From Copromyces sp. CBS 386.78 (Eukaryota; Ascomycota; Sordariomycetes; Sordariales; Sordariaceae): a DNA stretch of 64,000 bases. Location: contig MU839218.1 of NCBI GenBank assembly GCA_030685235.1, positions 52,526-116,525 on the forward strand, read 5' to 3'. The notes under the pieces were generated by a model, which saw only the letters and a program-made list of their open reading frames with translations, was not told where the DNA came from and made no database searches. A program made the position numbers and the translations under genes. This document shows, in pieces, positions 52,218-63,908 of this stretch. Position 1 is the first letter of the stretch. Every line of letters starts with the position of its first letter.

Positions 52218-52919
52218 GGCGAGAAGAGCGTCCAGTTCCTATCAAGATACAGGTTAGCATCACGGAAGTGGAGATCACAGCGAGAGAATGGTCGTTGTGG
52301 CAAGGTTTGGTCTGATATTTCCAGGCCCAGGTAGTTTGCAACCGAGGAATCCTAGGTAATATGCATAAGGACTCACCTGAGATATGGTGAGTGCAAGTCA
52401 AGGGAATGGACTGGAACCGAACGATTGGATTATTTGACGCAGAAAAAATAATACTGCGAACGGGGGAGGTTTCAGCAGCAATTGAGGGTGGTGGCAGAGT
52501 GTCGCTGTATCCAAACAGTTGCGATGAGCTTGGATGAAGGTGGAGGAAAGCTTCATCCGAGTCAAACCTACATCCTTGCATGGGTGCAGGTCATCCTATG
52601 TTATGAACGACGTTCCTGTAGTCGGCGAAAATTTCTAGTTTGGGAGTTCACAATCAGGAGCGAAAGCCATCTGATGAGCATCAAGCAGTGCACACGTTGA
52701 ACAGATCCCGAACAAGAACTGCGCCTACAAAGACGTGTACCAATCCTGTCTTATCCTCGTGGGCACCAATCTGATGCCTTGCAAAGTTAGCTCCATATTG
52801 TCAGATTAGAGGGTGGATATCTGGGTTTCTGGCCATACTCAATCTAGGTTAGCCGCCCAGCCCCCTAGATTACTGGATTCTGGGCACCTCTGGGATACTC
52901 TAGCACCTCCTATACCTTC
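52218..52919. other. Promoter of the AAA gene and edge of the genic island
   Basis: Probable 5' untranslated region with a GTGAGT donor at 52,376 and a TTGATAG acceptor near 52,239, then spacer. From about 52,920 base composition shifts abruptly to AT-rich. Confidence 0.45.
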
Positions 52920-53648
52920 TAGGCGAGTTAATTATATATACTCTTCAATTAATTAATTCTATATGGTCACATCTAACAATTAACAATCTAATTTGCGTAT
53001 TTACGACTAGAAGCGCTACGATAATCGATATAAGCAATATCCCTACGAAACTAATAATATTAATTATATTTCTATTAAAAAAATCTACCGGTAAAGCTAT
53101 TACAATTATCCTCAATACTTAAAACGACTAGCCCAGTTAATACGAAACTTTTAAATAATTAGCGGAAAATAATTAAAATTTCAGTAATTAGTTATTTAAA
53201 GAAAAACTTATAATTTAGAGGGTCCTACCTCCTAAGCCAAAAAATTTCTTCCTTACAAAGCTAGCGAAAAATCGTATTCTAACGGTAAAAAAAGAATTCA
53301 TTAAATTCTATAGAAGAAGCCGCGTTAAGAAGGTCGCAACTATTACTACGACAATTACTATAGTAACCTAGACCTAAACCTAAATTAACGAAGACAATTC
53401 GGAGACTACCGCTACCGCCTAATTCTAATAAAAAATCAGAATAAATTCTAACGAAGAAGAAAATACTAAAGAAGAAAATAAATATTGTACCGAATAAAAT
53501 ATTAAAGAAGATATAATAATTAACCCCGCTACAAATCTTACTATAGAAAGAAAGGCTACGTACAACTAGGCTAATAATACGTACAATACCCGCTATAAAT
53601 ACTAGAAGAACTTTAATAATACTAATACGAAAATCCGCAATTAAATAA
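52920..53648. mobile_element. RIP-degraded repeat DNA
   Basis: AT-rich with very few CA/TG and with retained CG. Short lysine-rich coding traces on the plus strand, full of stops. The transposon type is not recognisable. Confidence 0.6.
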
Positions 53649-54987
53649 GAGAATGTCTTTTCGCACTGTAGTAAATATCTTCCGACACCGTAGCCCCACC
53701 CACGCCCCACCATTCCCGCGCGCCAAGGTACACTAATACACACCAAAATTTTTAAGCCAATCAAATCGCTCGCATCCAAATTGTAGTCCACAACTCCTAT
53801 TCTTAGCGTTAGCAAACTATACCGCGTCCACCAAACCCCCAAATTTTAACCTATTATACTTACAAAGGCCAAATTTCGTAATCTATCGTATAACAACGAT
53901 TTCTAGTAAACATCATCGCATCGCATCGCTTCCTCCCCCAAACCCTATTATTACCCTTATAATTAATTAATCTACTATATCACGCATTACGAAATATTAC
54001 CAAGTAAATAAAATGCTATTATCTATTAATAATATAAAATAAAATATTAACTTTATATATATTTTATAATTAACTATAATAATATAAATAGCCGATACAA
54101 CGACCTAACTAACAAGCGCACACAACTGTAACATATACCTCGCTATAATACCCCCTTTACTCTAGAACCTTACGCTCCCCAATTAATTACGCTAATTAAT
54201 ATTCAAACTCCCCCTCCTTCAATTACACCAACTCAACTATTATAACCTCGAAGACGGCCTCGCTTACAGCCTAACCGCGGCCAATAGCTTAAGGCAGGCT
54301 AAAACCCTACAATTTCAATATAAATTGCGTTTTCAATCTAGTAAAATATATCTAATTAGGAAAAAATTAACTTAGAGGCAGAAGATAGAGCTGACCGCCC
54401 CGCTATATAAATTAGAAGACGAGGCGTTTTTTACAATAATATATAGAAAAGGAGAGGAAGAAAAGAGGAGAGGGGAAGTAGCGCTGCCTAAGATAGAAGA
54501 AGAGGTACAACTAATACTACTCCTATTAGTACGCAAAGTATACGGCGCAATATACGTATCGCTAATATAAATAGCTAATAAATAAAGCTCTAAGAAGTTC
54601 GCTAGCAATTAGACTAAACAATTATATAAATTAATATAAATTAAATACAATTAATTAATCGCTTAATTGAACAATATACGACCGTATAATATACGACCGT
54701 ACCGCTAAATACGCTATAAAGTACGCTATAAAGTAGCTAATCTAGGTACACATCTGGGTGCAGATCTGGGCTTGGCACTGGGCAGGATATTTTATGAAAG
54801 AATATAATACTAAGATTTCTAAGCGAAATCTATAAAAGAATACCGCTGCCAAACTGAGTGTGGAGACTCAAATGGATGCGAGCGATTTAATTGGCTCAAA
54901 ATTTTTAGCGTGCATTAGCGCGCGCGAAGGGTGTAAGTAGGTGGGGCTACGGTGTATAAAGACATTTACGTGCGAGAAGACATTCTC
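53649..54987. mobile_element. 1.34-kb RIP-altered DNA transposon with about 130-bp TIRs and 8-bp duplication
   Basis: The left end GAGAATGTCTTTTCGCACTG and the right end, reverse-complemented GAGAATGTCTTCTCGCACG, begin imperfect inverted repeats traceable for about 130 bp (shared GTAGCCCCACC, TTAAGCCAAT/TTGAGCCAAT, CGCTCGCATCCA). The target duplication TTAAATAA is perfect (53,641-48 and 54,988-95). Compared with the un-mutated miniature relatives nearby, its tip shows CA-to-TA and TG-to-TA changes. The interior is AT-rich; a short open stretch at 54,230-54,550 (LEDGLAYSLTAANSLRQAK) hints at former coding, family unknown. Confidence 0.85.
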
Positions 54988-54995
54988 TTAAATAA

Positions 54996-56000
54996 GTACC
55001 TATATCGCTAACTATTTTACTAATACCATTCTCAAATAAGATAAATCTACCTACAATTAATTAAAGGAAATTAAAATCCAAATTAACTACTAAATTATCA
55101 ATTAAATCGCTAAAGCTCGGCGAAAATATTAAACTTTTATTAAAGAGACTGCTAAAAATAACTTAAAGACTTCGAAAAATAAGTTTTAAATTGGGAAATC
55201 CTTATTACTAATAATAGAAGAATAAGTATTAACGAAATTACTTCCCCTATTTTATAATTTACTAACTTTATTAATATAATCCGCAAATATAAACCTATTT
55301 AAGTAAATAACGCCTAAAAATTTAATTGTAACTTAGAAAATTTATTTTTAAAATATAAAAATATATCTATTAACTTTAGAAAGGTTGGTATACTAGAATA
55401 TACCGTACTATTAACCGGTATAAAAATTATAATTCGTAGCGCCTAAAATACTAATTAATTGAATCCGAAAAAACTTATATTTAAAAAGGAGGATGCTCCA
55501 AATTTTAATTGTAAAAAGAAGCGGAAAGGTAATGTAAAGATGAAATATAGCGTAAATAAAAACGTAAATAATTTTTTATAATTGAAAAAGAGAAAGGGAT
55601 TTACGCTATTATATAAAGTATATAAACGAAGCCCTCACCTAATAATTCGCTAGTAATATTTAATATTTAAAATTCAAAATAACCCTGCTTAGAAGCTGAA
55701 CGGTTTTATTTAGAAATTTATTAACGAAAATTTCGAAAAATTTCCCAAAATCCGTAAAGAAGTAAAGAAGGCTAAGAACTAAATACGGGACTATTTTATT
55801 ACTTTTACGCAAATTAATACTTTAAAAACCTAAAGGCGACGAGAAATTAGTATTTATAATTCAACGTTTTTCGTTAAATAAAGTACTTTTAATACGAATA
55901 ATGGGTGGGATACTTATCTGCTTAAGAACTCTACAATTTTCGATTTTAAGGCTTCCTTTCATATTTTTAATAAAATTAATCGTTTTTCTTTATTTCGAAC
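54996..56000 (+). mobile_element. RIP-degraded transposon relic, type unknown
   Basis: AT-rich with lysine-rich coding traces on the plus strand (for example KEVKKAKN near 55,770) and numerous stops. CA/TG are scarce. No catalytic motif recognised. Confidence 0.5.
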
Positions 56001-56220
56001 TATCACGGGGTAACACCGTTGGGGGTGAGGTAGGATAAACGTAGTTGTACGAGGAAGGAAAGAAGGAGGAGGGAAGAGTACGGTCTAGATATAGGGCAGG
56101 CTGTACCGTACTTTAGATCCGGGACCGAGGTCTACTAATACGTACATACAGTCCTATTGGCTAATAGCTAATAAATTCGATTATACAATACCCAATACTA
56201 TCATAAGTAATCCTATGATA
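56001..56220 (-). repeat. Gypsy LTR, minus orientation (probable 3' LTR)
   Basis: About 220 bp, homologous in opposite orientation to the LTR at 58,899-59,140 (shared GCCTGCCCTATATCTAGACCG and CTCCTTCTTTC-type blocks). On the minus strand it is preceded by a purine tract, AAGGAGGTAA, immediately before its start at 56,220, as expected for the polypurine tract next to a 3' LTR. Flanking pentamers differ, so it is not a simple solo LTR. Confidence 0.7.
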
Positions 56221-56830
56221 TTACCTCCTTGCAAAAAAAGCTCACAGAGCTTTAAACGATCTATTTAATATATATATATAAAATAATAAAATTTTACTTC
56301 AATCCCCGTCTTCCAACTCCTCAATCCGTAATTTAATACTTATAATCCGTAATCGAATATCGTCGTTACCCTACTAGTAAGTCCTAACCCCCAATCGTAC
56401 TTCTACGTTCTTTATCGAAGGCTGCTTTCTTTACTAAACTTCCGCTAATTTTCTAAATATTTTATAGAAGAATTCGTCTATTTTTTTTAAATCCTCTTCG
56501 GATAGGGGTTCGAATTCCTAATTTATTAATGCGACTAAAGCCTTTTATATTTTACGGCCTACTATAATATCCGCTACAGCGGTATTAATTTATTTCTTCA
56601 AATCAGTAATATATTTAGAGCGTTTTAGGGGCCGGGTTAGGGATAATACCGTATAGTATATTTAGAGTATAAGCGACGCTATATAGTATATTTAAGGTAT
56701 TAAGGCCCTCCGCTTTAAGGTCTGCTCTTAAAGTATAATTTTAATTTTTAATTAATTTTAAACCGCTAGTAGGATAAAGGTATTTAAGTAATTACAATAA
56801 AATATAATAATAAAATCCCTTATTCCCTTA
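56221..56830 (-). mobile_element. RIP-degraded 3' end of the minus-strand Gypsy piece
   Basis: AT-rich, stop-filled sequence between the integrase relic and the LTR on the minus strand, so probably the C-terminal pol and 3' non-coding region. No domain can be read. Confidence 0.45.
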
Positions 56831-56838
56831 ATATTATT

Positions 56839-57251
56839 GAGAATGTCTTTTCGCACCGTAGCAAATGTCTTTTCGCACCGTTATCAAAAATACCACCAAG
56901 TATAACTTTACCAAACAACAAGTTGTCAGTATGAAGATAATATCAGAATTTTTGTAATTTTCTACTCTACTTTATAGTCCAATTGCTATAAATACATTTA
57001 TCTAAAGGCAAGACTCACTTCAAATATTCTAAATCTAAAGTAAATAAATAGTTTTTTCTTCTTTTATTGTATACTAAGGGCTATAGAGGGCGCCTAAATA
57101 CGCCCAACACATCATATTATACAAGAAAAATAAATAAAAATTCCGATGTACTTTTTATATGCTACGGCCTTAATTTGGCTAAGTTACCTCTAAAAGCCTT
57201 TTTTAATTACGGTGCGAAAAGACATTTGCTACGGTGCGAAAAGACTTTCTC
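56839..57251. mobile_element. 413-bp MITE with duplicated 22-bp tip motif and 8-bp duplication
   Basis: TIRs of 43 bp (56,839-56,881 and 57,209-57,251) differ at one base. Each TIR contains AATGTCTTTTCGCACCG twice, 22 bp apart. The target duplication ATATTATT is perfect (56,831-38 and 57,252-59). CA and TG are frequent, so unlike its surroundings it has not been RIP-mutated. No coding capacity. Confidence 0.93.
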
Positions 57252-57259
57252 ATATTATT

Positions 57260-58898
57260 AAGGGGTTTATTAGTAGGATTATAATATTTCTATTTTATAA
57301 TATAAAATTAGTAATAGTTATTTCTTCGTTAGAAATAATTTAATAGGCTATTAAATTCCTATTTTACTACCTCTTTATAATTATTAATATAAATTATAAC
57401 CCTACCCTTATTAATTTATACGTCGCCTTATAATTTTATTTAATTGGGGAGGCTTTTATAGTAAAGTTTTATTATAGAGACGTAGAATATTAATGAATAC
57501 TTTATATTAACGAGTAAAATAAGTTTAATAATATAAGAGTATACCTAATTTACTTTAAAAAGGCCTTCTTATTATAAGTATAGTTTATGATACGGTCTAC
57601 CGTTATTAAAATTAATTATATTAAATATAATAAAATTACTAGCGTAGTATTTTAATATATTAGACCGATTTGTATTAGCGTTAACTTCGTATTAATTTTA
57701 TACTTTTTTTATAAAAGTATATATATAGTCTTATATAGTTTTAAAACGAACGAATAGTTCGCTAACCTTTAAATATTCTTTTTATTATACCGGCGAAAAA
57801 CCTTTTAATAGTACGATTGCTACTAGTTCGATATTTATACGGGAGTGAAAATTATAGTTAATAAAGAAGAGAAACTCTATTCGCACGGGGATAAAACTCT
57901 ATTCGCACGGGGATCCACTTTGGTTTTCCAAGTATAACTCAAGGACCGCTTGGTGTAAAAGACTAAGAATGGTACCACTCTACTCGCTGATTTTTAACGG
58001 ATTTTTTAGCGTAAGTACCGACCTTATAGCCCTACGCGTCATTGAGATATCAATTTTTTGGACTTTTGAGCTTTAAATTTACTTAATTATTTATTTAGAA
58101 TAATTTTCTTTCTCTTAGGTTTCTTGGGCCACTAAGTATATACGTACTTCAAAGAAGGGCCTATTAAGTAGAGAAAATAATAATAAAAAATATCATCTAC
58201 TTTTTACCTCCGTATGAAATTTTGTAGTATTTTAAACAGGACTTTAAAGTTGTCTTTTTCCTTCCCCGTGCGAATAGAGTTTTATCCCCGTGCGAATAGA
58301 GTTTCTCATAAAGAAAGGAATTATACCTGTAATTTCGGATATTATATTATTGTTTACGAATTTTATTAGTAGTAATTATTATATTTAATTTATTTATATT
58401 TAATTAAGGAAGATTCGTAGATATTATTCTATTTTTACGTTAATATATTTTATTTAAATATTTATTTGCGGGTAGAAAATAGAATTTAATAAGTTTTTAA
58501 TAGTTAGGCGTTTATAAATAGTAAATTAAGATAGAGAGATAAATTATAAATTGTAGTTGGAAATGATAGTAATAGGTAGGTTATAAAGGGTGTAAATACA
58601 GTTAATAAAATAGTCCGTTAATTTTTCTGCTTTTATAGTAATAGTAGGGATATAGTAATATATTTTTATTAAATAGTCTATAATAATAGCGATATATTTA
58701 ATTTTTTAGCTTAAATATAAGTTTTTTAGTAATAGAGAGATATAATTAATTGAAATATTTATTTATAGTATATAGGCTATAAGTATAGGTTTAAAGTAGT
58801 TTACTTTAATTCGTTATAATGCTTTCGTTTTCGAATATACTAAGTAATTTTTATAATAGGCTTTAATAGCTTCTGTTATACTTAGTTAAAATTAATAT
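57260..58898 (-). mobile_element. RIP-degraded Gypsy integrase, minus strand, split by a MITE
   Basis: Read on the minus strand from about 58,860: the integrase zinc-binding segment (EAIKAYYKNYLVYSKTKAL, Cys codons changed to Tyr), then ISINYISLL, KYIAIIIDYLIKIYYYIPT, IKAEKLTDYFINCIYTLYNL, and ITIISNYN. These correspond to the usual catalytic-core motifs ISIDFI, VIVDRLTK and SDRG; the core Asp in the first motif is now Asn. After ISEITGIIP the frame meets the MITE (57,869-58,307) and continues beyond it with INYNFHSRINIE, as in Gypsy elements. Many stops are present. Confidence 0.85.
57869..58307. mobile_element. 439-bp MITE with duplicated 22-bp tip motif and 8-bp duplication
   Basis: TIRs of 45 bp (57,869-57,913 and 58,263-58,307) are identical. 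Each has AACTCTATTCGCACGGGGAT twice, 22 bp apart. The target duplication ATAAAGAA is perfect (57,861-68 and 58,308-15). It interrupts the relic integrase. It is not RIP-mutated. The same design as the 413-bp element, but with a different motif; the interiors share CCAAGTATAACT. Confidence 0.94.
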
Positions 58899-59140
58899 TA
58901 TTATAGGATTACCTATAATAGCACCACTAGGTACTGCGTATACGACTAGGCATAACTAGTCGTACCTATTAGCTATTAGCTAATAGGATCGCACGTATAT
59001 ACCAATAGGCCTCGGTCCTAGATCTAGGGTACGGTATAGCCTGCCCTATATCTAGACCGCACTCCTCCCTCTTCCTTCTTTCTTTCGTCGTATAATTATA
59101 TATATCTAACTATACCCCTAACGGTATTATCCCCATAATA
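58899..59140 (+). repeat. Gypsy LTR, plus orientation (5' LTR)
   Basis: About 242 bp, beginning TATTATAGGATTACCTATAA and ending CGGTATTATCCCCATAATA. The TG...CA ends expected of an LTR would read TA...TA after RIP, as seen. Homologous to 56,001-56,220 in inverse orientation. It directly precedes the gag-pol relic and directly abuts the opposed integrase relic. Confidence 0.75.
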
Positions 59141-62100
59141 GTTAATTATACCTTACTATTATACTATATACGTATACTTCAAAATAAATTTATCGCCGCC
59201 GTCGTAAATATTTCCGACGAGCCTACAATTTCGTCGTACTACAATATACCTCTCTCTTATTATATTACAATATACTTCTCTCTCGTCGTATTGTAATAAA
59301 CCTCTTTTTTATTGCTATAAAGTAGTTAACGGATACCGTTTACGCTATAAGGTAATAAATATTTATACTATAAAATAGTAAATACTAATTATAACTATTT
59401 AAATAGCGGCCCTTATTATTAATTTCAACGTTGCTATTTCTATAATTAACGCTATCGTCGGCTCTAAATACGAATAATTCTTCGAAAACGTTATAAAAAC
59501 CCTTAATAATACTATACTCTAATACCTAAATAATTTAATCGCAGAAAAAATCTTTAATACCGCTTCTAAATTCGCCCAATATACTATTTTTCCCTATATT
59601 ATTACCACTTTTACTTAATTAATTTATATAGACCTAATTTAAACTAATATATTCGTTAGCGCCGTTTAAAATTCCTTCGAAGCCGCTTATTAATAAATCG
59701 CTAACTAAAAAAATACTATTACTAACTTTTAATAGGAATTCGCTAACCTTTAATAAAAAGTCTAATAATTCTGTAATAACTTTATTACAATTAATAAAAC
59801 TAATATTAAATTTAAAAAAAACCGCTAAAACCTAAATTAAGGCCCTTAAGAAAGCTATTCGTAATAAAATTACTATAACCGCTTCTATCCCCGCCTCTGA
59901 TTTTAATAACGAAGAAATAATTACCCCTAAATCCTATATTAATAAAAACTCCGCTGCCTATACTAACGAAAATACTTTTACTATTAAAAGAGCCGAAGCT
60001 TTCTAAAATTAGAAAAATTAAATCTAATTCTATTAATTCTAGGACGCCTAATAATTCGATTAAAATAAGCGTTATAAATTCGCTTAAATCCTTTCGTACC
60101 TCGGAGGTAACGTTTTCAAAATTCTAGCCCCCTACGTAATACTTATTATTAAAAAAGTAAACCTAACGAAATAAAAGTAAGTAAATACAAAAATCTTCTC
60201 CGAATACTTCGGCACGAAATATAATCGTATAAACCTTACCCTCAAAATACGCTAAAACTTCAAATCCTTTAAAATATCTAAAAGTACTAAATAATTCGAC
60301 TTCGAAAATAAATTTATTATTATTATTAATAAATATAATTTCGATAATACTATAAAAACCTATTACTTAAAAATAAAGGTTATAAACGAAATCCGTAATA
60401 TTATCATTTACTAATAAAATACCCTAGCCTATAATGACTTCGATAAATAATTTACTTTCTATTGTAAATTCGCTACTAATTTAAAAGAGTGTAATTAGCG
60501 CAATAAAACTAATATTTACTTTAAAAACGGCGCTACTAATATTAATAATACCGTTGCCCTTAAGTGTACCGTTAATTAAGGTAATATTACTATAAATTTC
60601 GAAGTTATAAACGCCGTTAATATTTAATTATCCCGTATAATTAATAAAGCGGTTATCGATTACCGTATAAAGAATAGACTTTATAAATACTACGCCTAAA
60701 TTAATTACTATACTTATAAATACTATAATAATATTAATACTAATATCCTTAAAGAATAAAGGGAGTACGAACGTTGTAACTATCGTAATAATAAAAATAA
60801 TAATAACCGTAGTAAACCTACTATAAGCTAAATTAACTACGGTAATAATAGTAATAATAGTATTCGTATTAACGCTATTGCTACTAATAAACCCGCCGCT
60901 CCTACTATACCCCCTATTCTAATTCCTACTTAACTTATAGAATACAACGCGGAAAATATATTACCTTTCTACTAAATCGTTTAAAAAGGCTATCGTCTAT
61001 AATAATAATAGAGGAGGAAGTAAATAATTTAATAGATTTAAAAGTAATTTAATTCAAAAATTCAAATTTAAATAGCTATAATAATAATTCTATCCTCTTT
61101 TCTACTTAAATTATTTATAAATTATATAATTAATAAAGTAAATATATTATTTTAATTAATAGCGAATATTCCGCTCTCGCTTTTATTAATTACAATTTTA
61201 CTACCTGCTATATTATCCCGCTATTAAAACTCCCTAAATTAAAAGCTTTATATTTAATAAATAATATGTTTAAGGACTTTATTACCTATTACTATAAAAT
61301 CTAATTGCGGATCGGTTACTATATAAAGACGATCGCTATACTAGCCTACAATTTAACCGACGACTATCCTATTATCTTAAATATATTATAATTTAAATTT
61401 TATAACCCTAAAATATTATAGCCAAATAATATTATTACCTTTATTAACTACTACGTAAACCGCTACCTTCCTATTAACTTTTTACCTTCCTTATAGTACG
61501 TATTTAAAGTTTAAAAGTATATTTATATATATTATTACGAAATTATATAAAGTATAACCGAAGTAGTCGGCCTTAATACCCTAATCGCAAACCCCACTCC
61601 CAATACCGTTAAAAATAATACTACCCTAAATCCTACCCTAATTGCAAATACCGTTACTAAAACTCCTAAGCGGACTAAACCTATTATTTACCGTACTATA
61701 ACCGGCTAACGAAAATCTAACCCCTACTATTATATTATAATACGCAAAAAGTATTTTTTGAACGAACTAATTAACCCCGTAGATATTAAAGATATAACGG
61801 CTACTAATTTTAATTAATTATACGAAAAATATTATTAACAAATATTCTATACTTCGTACGTAGAACTTTATAAAATTTTAGAAGAGGTTAGGGCAAAAGA
61901 GGAAGCCCGGGCTAAAGAGGTAGAGGGGGGCGCCCTAAAGCTTAAAGAATATAAAAACGATAAAAACGTTATTAATAGAAGGGTAAAAATAGGAATTAAA
62001 TACAATTACAATTATAATATACTTAACGGTTTAGCGAACTTTACCCCAGAAATAGAGTAAGAAATCTAAGACGGCAACGGCGCTAAATATAATAAATTAT

Positions 62101-63640
62101 TAAATAAGCGTTATTATTTATAAATTAACGTTTACGTTAGTAAAAGATCTAAGGTTACTATCCGAATAATAGCAATCGCTAAATATATTTACTTTAATAG
62201 CAACGCGGATAAAGATTTCGAACGTTATAAAACTATTAGACTCGCCGCTAATATTATAGAGGAAAATGTAGCTAAATTTTATAAGAAGGCTAATAAACCG
62301 CTTAAAACCGATATTTAAATTAAAAAAAATTTTCCTAAATAATATTAAAATTACTTCGACGTTTTTAAACTTTGCAATACAATAGTCTTACCCCCCTACT
62401 ACTCTTATAATTTTAAAATTAAATTCCGCCTAAGAGAATAAGCGCCTTATATAAAATTAAAAGCGTTTAACCCTAACGAATTAAATATAATTAAAAAATA
62501 AATCGACGAGAATTTCTATAATAAATTAATCCGTCCTTCGTAATTAAAGGCCGCTTCCTAAATCTTATTAATATAGAAGCTAGGCAAAAGTATTAAGATT
62601 TACGTAAATTATAGGGGGATTAATAATATTACTTTTAAAAGCTACTACCCGTTCCCTTTAATTAAAGAAACCCTTAACGCTATTAAAGATTTTTACTAAA
62701 CTAAATATTATTACTATTTTTAACCGTATTCGTATTATAAAAGGATATAAATAATTAATAACGTTTATTACCCGCTTTAACCTATTTAAATTACTTATTT
62801 ATCTATTCGGCCTATAAAGAATATTTAATACATTCTAAAACTATATTAATAATATTTTATACAATATCCTAAATATCTATATAATTACTTATTTAAATAA
62901 TATCTTTATTTTTTCGGATAATAAAAAAGAATATTAGAAGTACGTAAACAATATTCTCACCCACTTAAAAAAGGCGAGCCTATAAATTAATATCAATAAA
63001 TACGAATTTTATACTAAAAAAATTAAATATTTTAAATTAATTATTACGCTAAATAATATCGAAATAGACCTAGCGAAAATTAAAACTATTATAAATTAAT
63101 AACCCCTAACATTAAAAAAATTCTTATAGAATTTTTTAAAGTTTATTAACTTCTATTATCGTTTTATTAAAAGTTTTTTAATAATAGTAATACTATTATA
63201 CAACCTTACAAAAAAGAACGCGGAATAGAAATAAACTATAATAGAATAATCCGCTTTCGATACTTTGAAGGCTACGTTTACTAGCGGACCAACCTTACAA
63301 ATTTATAATTAATCTAAAAAAACGGTCGTAGAGACCGATACTTCGAACTAGGCTTCTAAAAACACCCTTTCCTAGTACGGGGATAATAGTAAACTCTACC
63401 TAATCGCGTACTTCTTAGTACGGTACTTAATAACGGAATATAATTATAATATTTATAATAAAGAATTCTTCGCTATTATTAAAATGTTAAAGGAATAGCG
63501 CCTAGAATTAAAAAGCGCCTAATAACCCTTTAATATTATTATAGATTATAAGAACTTAAAGACTTTTATAAAAAAATAAGTAATTTATACCCCGCTATAT
63601 ACAATAATTATAACTCTTCCCTTGGGCGGAGCTAGATATG
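59141..63640 (+). mobile_element. RIP-degraded Gypsy gag-protease-RT-RNase H relic
   Basis: Gag-like traces extend from about 59,400 to 60,950. A protease-like LINSEYSALAFIN-type segment (from an LIDSG motif) lies near 61,155. The reverse transcriptase runs about 62,505-62,930, with INNITFKSYYPFPLIKETL, FTKLNIITIFNRIRI and ITYLNNIFIFSDN. RNase H runs about 63,290-63,580, with KTVVETDTSN, YNIYNKEFFAIIKMLKE and IIIDYKNLKTF. The RT aspartates in TKLD and YLDD are now Asn (AAT at 62,704-06 and 62,896-62,901). The relic ends just after RNase H; no integrase or second LTR follows in this orientation. Confidence 0.92.
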
Positions 63641-63786
63641 CCCGAGGGAGGTAGTAAAACGCCCATCTTCTAGAATACTTATTAGTTAAGTTTTTAAAAT
63701 CGGAAATTCTTCCTTATTAGAGGCCGTAGGATACGGCCTCTACTCGGAAATTTAAATCTTTTATATTATTTTTATTATTATTATTT
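63641..63786. other. Short spacer with normal-looking bases
   Basis: Contains a small inverted repeat, GAGGCCGTA...TACGGCCTC (63,720-63,741), then enters low-complexity T/A-rich DNA. Confidence 0.5.
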
Positions 63787-63900
63787 TTTTTCAATTCTCA
63801 TTATTATTTTTATTTTTACTTTTTTTTATTTATTTTTTTTCAATTCTCATTATTATTTTTTTTTTTACTTTTTTTTATTTATTTTTTTTCATTCTCATTA
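63787..63900. repeat. 49-bp T-rich tandem repeat
   Basis: The string CAATTCTCATTATTATTTTT recurs with a 49-bp period (63,792; 63,841; a shortened copy at 63,890), in a T/A-only background. Confidence 0.7.
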
Positions 63901-63908
63901 TTTTCTTT

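Noticed and set aside
52239..52580. Extra coding 5' exon for the AAA ATPase
   Set aside because: In-phase reading upstream of the GTGAGT at 52,376 meets a TGA with no ATG after it; more likely an untranslated exon.
56001..56220. Solo LTR
   Set aside because: Flanking 5-mers do not match, and a polypurine tract plus integrase relic lie on the expected side, so it is better read as a 3' LTR.
57067..57261. 64-codon plus-strand frame within the 413-bp MITE
   Set aside because: It spans the MITE's own TIR and stops in flanking RIP DNA; no protein similarity seen.
56839..58307. CRISPR-like array (repeated TTCGCAC motifs)
   Set aside because: The copies are paired inverted ends of two MITEs with target duplications, not repeats with regular spacers; and this is a fungal genome.
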